DNA of 64,000 nucleotides. Source: Blautia hansenii (GTDB lineage Bacteria > Bacillota > Clostridia > Lachnospirales > Lachnospiraceae). The notes beneath the pieces are model-generated. The model was not told the DNA's origin, did not search any database, and saw only the letters and a program-made list of their open reading frames with translations. Position numbers and translations under genes: made by a program. Positions 59,037 to 64,000 of the stretch are shown here, in pieces. Location of the stretch: positions 1 to 64,000 of the forward strand of contig NZ_JAAITA010000005.1 of NCBI RefSeq assembly GCF_013304445.1. The letters are read 5' to 3'. Positions within the stretch are counted from its first letter, which is position 1; the number at the start of each line of letters is the position of its first letter.

Positions 59037-61308
59037 CCAAAGTCTGCGCTGCTTCTTCTGCACTGATACTTCCTCCAAAATACTGTTCTGCACAGTCGAT
59101 AAATGTTTCTCTTACAGACAGGTCAATAACCAGAGGCGTCTCTGCCTTTTTCGCCAGGGCTAGAATCGGCTCCAGCTGTTCTCTGGACGGATAGCCGTAG
59201 GAATGCGTTTCTCCTCCGCCATAGCTGATGCTGAACATCTCCTCCTGTCCGGATTTTTCTGCAATATCGGCCTGTTTCTCCAAACTTTCCGTACGAACCG
59301 GAAGTCCCTCCACGAACTCCTGCTGCTGAATCTCATCGCTTAACATAGTCTGTATAAATTCTTCTGCCAGTTCCTTCTCCCTGGAAGAAGCATTGATACC
59401 CATACGATTCATGGACAGGTACATATTATGGGGATTCTCTACAGAAAGTTCCGGCTGCTTTTTCAAAATATCACACAGCAGAGAAATTTCTGCCAATCCG
59501 GTCAAATCGTCCACACCTGCAATATCTGTTTCCTCATACAACTCCAGCATACCGATACCGGAAAATGCAGACATGGTATTTCCGGATAAAATGCGGCCTT
59601 TAAAGTAACTTCCCCAGCTCTCTTCCATATCTTCGGATGGATTGTTGTCCACAAGCTGCTTAGACATTTCCAATAATTCCTGTATCTTTTCTTCCGAAAA
59701 GCTGCCGTCTTCCTGACGAAGTTCTTCATAATTTGACGCAAACAAAAGGTATGCCATTTGTCCGTAAGACGCGGCTCCTATGATTTTTCCTTCAGGCTGT
59801 TCCTGTAAAAATTTCTTTACGGAATCCAGGCTGTCCAGTCTTGCCATGGCTTCTTTTGTACCATAAAATACCGGAAGACGGAAGGACGCCGGTATTTCAT
59901 AATTTTTCCCGTCCTTTTTTGCGCCGTCCACAATTCCCTTTAACAGTGTGTTATCATTCTCGCCTTTGTCCGCCAAATCGGTTAAATCCTCCAGAATTCC
60001 TTTTTCAATATAAGAATCTACAGGCAGGTCATCCAGGAAAAGCACGTCGGCCCCTTCCTTATTCAAAAGACTGGTATTCAGTGCATCAATATAATCCTCC
60101 GGTTTTCCTTCTGCATCCTGCTTCAGGGCATATTGATAATCCACATCTACTTCCGGATGTTTCTTCTCAAAAGCCCTTACGGCTGCTTCCACCATACGGC
60201 TTTCATAAAGCCCGTACAGGGACAGGGTTTTCTCTGTCTTGGTGCTTGTGGCAGCATTGTAATAATAATGGCAGATGTGAAAAGTTCCGGTCTGATAATT
60301 GTCATAAGCTGCATAGAAATTCTTTTCACCGCCTGCCATGAAATTTTTCATTGTCAGACTATTTTTCATTTCTCCCATATTTCCCCGGCTGCCATCATAA
60401 ATCTGTTCGCCGATACTGCCATTCTCCTTATATACAGAAATTCCTTTTTCCGTTGCAATATAATAAGTTCCATCCCCTGTAGCAGCCAGAAATCCGGTTC
60501 CTGCCTCCATATTTTCCACCTTGATTTTTCCCGTTTCTTTTCCTGTAGTCCCGTCATACAGAAGAAGATTTTTCTGGTCTTCACTGATGGTTGCAATGGT
60601 ATTCCCGGTAATGTTTATCATACCGTCATTGTTGGTGACTATCTGATGACTGGGCAAGGTGTATTTTTCCTTTCCCGTGGTTCCATCATATAAGACAATG
60701 TTAGAGGATGCCACTCCTACCAGAGCAATATCACCGTTTTGTGCGGCTCCCAGATAATACGGGGCAAAACCGCCGTTTTGCTGTTGGTATTCCATATCCA
60801 GGCACTCCACCGGAATTTCCTGGGTCTCTCCCTCCTGGGTGTGACGGTAAAGATACCAGGGCTGGGGCGGAAGACTGATTTCTCCCTCCTCTGTAGTAGT
60901 CACACCAGACTCAGAGGTATCGGTGATTCCACAGGTCATAAGGTAGAGATTTTTATCGGCTCCCTGAAGGAGATAGTACACATAGGTACTGTCGTTGATT
61001 TTCTCCTCCACCCAGTTTTCTTCCTTTTTTTCCCAGTCGCTGCCGCCCTGATGTGTATAAGAAAATACCTGCGGGCTGACCTCTCCCGTTTGGGTATAGA
61101 CCTCCAGTTTCCCATCCTCATTCAGATAACTTCCAAGATAGGATTCCTTCTCTCCCCAGGGGCCTTCCATTTCCTCTTCCACATAACCCCCTTTGGCTTC
61201 TTTTTCAGAATCTTTTCCGTCTTTCTTTTCTTTCTGGGAACATCCTCCCAGCATTCCAAGGGTAACTGCCCCGCAAAGTGCAAGGGCAAGCGCTTTTTTG
61301 AATTTCAT
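59005..61308 (-). CDS. Extracellular solute-binding lipoprotein with N-terminal propeller-like domain
   Basis: A 767-residue lipoprotein: signal peptide with lipobox LGGC (lipidation at C23), then about 330 residues with repeated propeller-like motifs (NIVLYDGTTGKEKYTL and LLLYDGTTGKETGKI recur), then an extracellular sugar-binding domain of the SBP_bac type (about 375-767: ESRMVEAAVRAFEKKHPEVDVDYQ, DVLFLDDLPVDSYIEKGIL, GINASSREKELAEEFIQTML). Ordinary sugar-binding proteins have 400-550 residues. It is first in the polycistron, divergent from a two-component system, with an inverted repeat between them. It may both bind a ligand and signal or scaffold; substrate unknown. Confidence 0.88.
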   Translation of the reverse strand: MKFKKALALALCGAVTLGMLGGCSQKEKKDGKDSEKEAKGGYVEEEMEGPWGEKESYLGSYLNEDGKLEVYTQTGEVSPQVFSYTHQGGSDWEKKEENWVEEKINDSTYVYYLLQGADKNLYLMTCGITDTSESGVTTTEEGEISLPPQPWYLYRHTQEGETQEIPVECLDMEYQQQNGGFAPYYLGAAQNGDIALVGVASSNIVLYDGTTGKEKYTLPSHQIVTNNDGMINITGNTIATISEDQKNLLLYDGTTGKETGKIKVENMEAGTGFLAATGDGTYYIATEKGISVYKENGSIGEQIYDGSRGNMGEMKNSLTMKNFMAGGEKNFYAAYDNYQTGTFHICHYYYNAATSTKTEKTLSLYGLYESRMVEAAVRAFEKKHPEVDVDYQYALKQDAEGKPEDYIDALNTSLLNKEGADVLFLDDLPVDSYIEKGILEDLTDLADKGENDNTLLKGIVDGAKKDGKNYEIPASFRLPVFYGTKEAMARLDSLDSVKKFLQEQPEGKIIGAASYGQMAYLLFASNYEELRQEDGSFSEEKIQELLEMSKQLVDNNPSEDMEESWGSYFKGRILSGNTMSAFSGIGMLELYEETDIAGVDDLTGLAEISLLCDILKKQPELSVENPHNMYLSMNRMGINASSREKELAEEFIQTMLSDEIQQQEFVEGLPVRTESLEKQADIAEKSGQEEMFSISYGGGETHSYGYPSREQLEPILALAKKAETPLVIDLSVRETFIDCAEQYFGGSISAEEAAQTLGEKMQLYLSE

Positions 61309-61363
61309 CTGTCAATCTCCTCTCTGTACCCTAATCGTTGTTTCTGTATCTATCATAACAGGG

Positions 61364-61426
61364 AAATCTCTAAAAATCTTTAAAAATCCCAGATGTTTTT
61401 GGAGATTTTTTAGAGATTTGTATGAT
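61364..61426. promoter_or_regulatory. Divergent control region with inverted AAATCTCTAAAAA repeats
   Basis: AAATCTCTAAAAA (61364-61376) recurs inverted at 61407-61419, and within each arm an AATCT word repeats at 10-11 bp, the spacing of OmpR-family binding sites. A plus-strand promoter TTGGAG (61399-61404), 16 bp, TATGAT (61421-61426) overlaps the right arm. The likely binder is the response regulator encoded at 61463-62149, controlling itself and the divergent importer operon (inference). Confidence 0.55.
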
Positions 61427-61462
61427 ACAATACAAAAGAAGAAAACGAAAGGATTTATCTAT

Positions 61463-62149
61463 ATGCGAATTTTATTAATCGAAGACGACGTTTCTCTATG
61501 TAAGGCACTGCTGATTCACCTTGGCAGCCAGGGGTATGAAACGGATGTGTGCCACAATGGTACCGATGGGCTCTCCTATGCCTTGCAGAATACCTATGAT
61601 TTGATTATTTTGGATCGTATGCTGCCGGAACTGGACGGAATGACGCTGTTAGGTGCAATCCGGAAAAAAAATATTTCTACTCCTGTGATTATGGCAACTG
61701 CCATGGATTCTCTCCGGGATAAAATCAGCGGACTGGACTGCGGCGCAGATGACTATATTACCAAACCTTTTGATGCGGAGGAACTGCTTGCCCGTGTCCG
61801 CGCCCTTACCAGACGCCCGGCCATTCTGAAAGAATCTCCCCTGCTTTGTTTCAGGGACTTATGCTTCGACCCGGAAAATCTGGAATTATCTGCCAATGGA
61901 AAATCTCTGTCTCTCTCAAAAAAAGAGGCTGGACTTATGGAATACTTTCTGAAAAATAAGGAGCAAAATCTGCGCCGGGGACTGATTCTCTCTTATGTCT
62001 GGGGGGCTGACGCGGAAATTGAGGAGGGAAATCTGGACAACTATATTTATTTTCTCAGGCGGCGGCTGCGCACCTTAAAAAGCCGGGTGCAGATTAAAAC
62101 CATTCATGGTGTGGGATATCGTCTGGAAGGAATACAGGAGGACACCTGA
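61463..62149 (+). CDS. OmpR/PhoB-family response regulator
   Basis: A 228-residue regulator with D8/D9, phosphoacceptor D51 (LIILDRMLPELDG), T in MATA and K in ITKPF, then a winged-helix domain (about 125-228) ending IHGVGYRLEG. The frame extends far upstream without a start signal; ATG 61463 is preceded by AAAGGA. It is first in an operon with its kinase; the stop and next start overlap as TGATG. It is divergent from the 59005-61308 importer operon and is its probable regulator. Confidence 0.93.
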   Translation: MRILLIEDDVSLCKALLIHLGSQGYETDVCHNGTDGLSYALQNTYDLIILDRMLPELDGMTLLGAIRKKNISTPVIMATAMDSLRDKISGLDCGADDYITKPFDAEELLARVRALTRRPAILKESPLLCFRDLCFDPENLELSANGKSLSLSKKEAGLMEYFLKNKEQNLRRGLILSYVWGADAEIEEGNLDNYIYFLRRRLRTLKSRVQIKTIHGVGYRLEGIQEDT

Positions 62150-63453
62150 TGTTTCAAAACCTTCAAAAAAAACTTACTTTTTTATATACGCTGACTACCG
62201 GAGCCATTCTCACAGTGATTCTCATTATCTGCTTTTTCTACATGAAAAGTTCTATGGAGGCCCGGTATAAAGCACAGTTTTCCAGTGTTTTTCTCAATAT
62301 TTCCAACCGGTTTCAAACAGAAGCCTTTTTCACAGATTCCTGGCTGTCCCAGATGGAAATGGATAACAGCCTGCTCATTCATATTGAAGAAAATGACACC
62401 CCTCTGTTTTTCCGGGGCGCTTTCCAGCCTGAGACCAGCCGGGAAACCCTTTTAAAAAAGGCCCGGAAAAAGGCAGTAAAAGAAGGCATTACTTCACAAA
62501 AAGCGGCTCTGTCCTCTCCCCTGCAGTCTTCTGTCTTTACCGTCAAAGGCACCCAGGGGGATTCTTATCTTGGCATGTGTTTCCTGGTGTCCACAACGTT
62601 TGGTTACAAGTCTCTTTTTGTCTTACAGGATATTACGGCTTTCTCCAGACAGCTTTTATGGCAGGGCGTATTCTTCCTGTTCACAGGTCTTTCCGGTATC
62701 TTTCTGCTGTATCTGGCAAGCTGGCGGACCGTTGGAAAAACCTTGCTGCCTCTGAAAGAAAACCAGAAAAAACAGGCGGAATTTATTGCTGCCGCCTCTC
62801 ATGAGCTGCGCTCTCCCCTTGCGGTGATTCAGGCCAGCGCATCTGCTGTCCGGACCTCTCCTGAAAATACAGATTTCATGCTTATCAACATTGAAAAAGA
62901 GTGCACCCGCATGGGAAATCTGATTAAAGACCTTCTGATTCTGGCTGCTTCAGATTCTAAAAAGTGGCATCTGACCCTGGGAAACCATGACAGCGATACC
63001 CTGCTTCTGGATGTATATGAAACCTTTGAACCTGTCTGCCGCCACAACGGCATAACGCTGAATCTGATGCTGCCGGATATGGAACTGCCCCGGATTCACT
63101 GCGACAAAAGCCGGGTAATTCAGATTCTCACCATTCTTCTGGACAACGCCATAACCTATACCTTACCTGATGGAATGATTGACCTGGAAATTTTTATTAA
63201 GAAAAGAAATGTCTGCTATCTGGTTGCAGACCATGGAAATGGAATCCCCGATGAAGAGAAAGAACGGATATTTGACCGCTTTTATCAAAGTGACAAATCC
63301 CGGAAAGAAAAAGAGCATTTCGGTCTGGGACTTTCCATTGCCAGAGAACTTACAGAACTGCAAAAAGGAAAGCTGACGCTGACAGACACCCCAGGAGGCG
63401 GGTGTACGTTCTGTCTGATGCTACCAGCCGCAGAGGAAGGGAATGTCACATAA
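62149..63453 (+). CDS. Sensor histidine kinase
   Basis: A 434-residue classical kinase. TM1 (residues 11-31), an extracytoplasmic domain (about 35-165), TM2 (about 170-190), phosphoacceptor H218 in AAASHELRSPLAV, and an HATPase_c domain (N box ILLDNAITYTLPDG, G1 ADHGNGIPDEE, F box IFDRFYQ, G2 HFGLGLSIA). It overlaps the response regulator gene by 1 nt. The extracytoplasmic domain could sense a ligand or the lipoprotein of the neighbouring importer. Its 3' end overlaps the convergent GNAT gene by 8 nt. Confidence 0.93.
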   Translation: MFQNLQKKLTFLYTLTTGAILTVILIICFFYMKSSMEARYKAQFSSVFLNISNRFQTEAFFTDSWLSQMEMDNSLLIHIEENDTPLFFRGAFQPETSRETLLKKARKKAVKEGITSQKAALSSPLQSSVFTVKGTQGDSYLGMCFLVSTTFGYKSLFVLQDITAFSRQLLWQGVFFLFTGLSGIFLLYLASWRTVGKTLLPLKENQKKQAEFIAAASHELRSPLAVIQASASAVRTSPENTDFMLINIEKECTRMGNLIKDLLILAASDSKKWHLTLGNHDSDTLLLDVYETFEPVCRHNGITLNLMLPDMELPRIHCDKSRVIQILTILLDNAITYTLPDGMIDLEIFIKKRNVCYLVADHGNGIPDEEKERIFDRFYQSDKSRKEKEHFGLGLSIARELTELQKGKLTLTDTPGGGCTFCLMLPAAEEGNVT

Positions 63454-63889
63454 AGGCATCCCTTCCTTTCCATTCCATAGTAAACTCTTCTTCCCCGGTG
63501 TCCTCATCCTGTCCTTGCTGCAGCACAAGAAAGTCTTCCCGCAGATAAAAATTCACTGCTGCTTCATTCTTTTTATATACCTTTAGCTTCAGTTCTGGTT
63601 TGGCTGCCTTGGCAAAATCCAAAAACTGCCTGCCAATCCCTCTTGAACGATATTCCTGTCTCACAAAAATTCCGGCTATATAGGATTCCATTATGCCTAT
63701 AAATCCTTCCAGAACCCCGGTATCTGTATTTTCTGATACCATAATTTCCGCCTGAGGCAGCAGCGCCCTCACTTCTTCAAAATGGCTTTTCCAATAGCTG
63801 CTGTCTATAAAGTCATGAGCCTCCATATTGGCGGTGAGCCAGATTTGCATTACTTCTTCCAAATCAGACGCCTGCATTGCTCTAATCAT
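63446..63889 (-). CDS. GNAT-family N-acetyltransferase
   Basis: A 147-residue acetyltransferase. It begins MIRAMQASDLEEVMQIWLTA, has the acetyl-CoA-binding motif EYRSRGIGRQFLDFAK and a C-terminal YKKNEAAVNFYLREDFLV, like PhnO/YjaB-type GNATs. The ATG at 63889 follows GAGGAG. It lies 4 nt after an upstream gene that runs off the window edge, so the two are cotranscribed. Substrate unknown. Confidence 0.88.
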   Translation of the reverse strand: MIRAMQASDLEEVMQIWLTANMEAHDFIDSSYWKSHFEEVRALLPQAEIMVSENTDTGVLEGFIGIMESYIAGIFVRQEYRSRGIGRQFLDFAKAAKPELKLKVYKKNEAAVNFYLREDFLVLQQGQDEDTGEEEFTMEWKGRDAFM

Positions 63890-63893
63890 CTGT

Positions 63894-64000
63894 TTACTCC
63901 TCTCTTGTAAAATTATCAATTTTTACAACTTTATCATCCAGTACCTCTTCTTTGCAGGAAAATTTCACCTGGTCTCCCGGCTTTGTGTTATACAGCTTAT
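63894..64000 (-). CDS. 3' end of an unidentified gene (partial)
   Basis: The last 34 codons of a minus-strand frame reach the window edge without a stop; they include KPGDQVKFSCKEEVLDDKVV and end TREE. The frame is supported by its 4-nt spacing to the next ribosome binding site and start. Too short to identify. Confidence 0.55.
   Translation of the reverse strand, partial: KLYNTKPGDQVKFSCKEEVLDDKVVKIDNFTREE

Overview
The window looks like a chromosomal segment of a spore-forming, strictly anaerobic gut Firmicute, most likely a Lachnospiraceae member (Blautia-like). This is inferred from the syntenic block scfA-scfB-secDF-recJ-apt-relA-hemZ-hisS-aspS, the SCIFF peptide with its radical-SAM maturase, dipicolinate synthase genes, a pyruvate formate-lyase operon, Firmicute-type sigma-A promoters and strong AGGAGG ribosome binding sites. 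No rRNA, tRNA, CRISPR array or T-box leader was seen.

Region by region. 1-5880: a sugar-acid catabolic locus with two GntR/FCD regulators, a GntP permease, a zinc dehydrogenase and a LarA-family nickel-pincer enzyme, with three candidate palindromic operators on recognisable promoters. 5814-6918: an AraC HTH remnant and a DMT transporter. 7007-11892: a FtsX/MacB-type ABC exporter and its two-component system. 12154-17001: pckA, then a DegV-argS-HIT operon. 17077-21591: an ABC permease with two HlyD/MacA-like adaptors and no ATPase. 21860-22963: a lipoprotein. 23051-37482: the conserved housekeeping run (aspS, hisS, HD-GYP, hemZ, MBL hydrolase, relA, apt, recJ, secDF, scfB, scfA), probably largely cotranscribed leftwards. 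37595-40166: a small membrane protein and a cell-wall surface protein. 40379-42377: CNNM/CorC protein and DUF624 protein. 42607-45725: a pyruvate formate-lyase operon in which the glycyl-radical domain is a separate 80-residue gene. 45771-47783: YdcF-like, GNAT and Rpn-family genes. 47922-51285: mobile DNA (tyrosine recombinase plus IS91-like transposase, then fused scraps of a MobA/L relaxase, a large serine recombinase and an AgrC-type kinase). 51325-54668: asnB and dipicolinate synthase B and A. 54796-61308: an operon joining a carbohydrate-importer solute-binding protein and two permeases to a HlyD-like adaptor and a MacB-like membrane protein, again without ATPase, divergent from its own two-component system (61463-63453). 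The right edge holds a GNAT gene and the 3' end of an unidentified gene.

The strongest candidates for unusual biology are (1) the split pyruvate formate-lyase, with catalytic core, autonomous glycyl-radical subunit and activase in one operon; (2) the hybrid importer/adaptor operon with its dedicated regulators; (3) the two-adaptor exporter lacking an ATPase, one adaptor carrying a large domain at the tip of its coiled-coil hairpin; and (4) the LarA-like sugar-acid locus. All functional calls are made by reading motifs; no database search was run.
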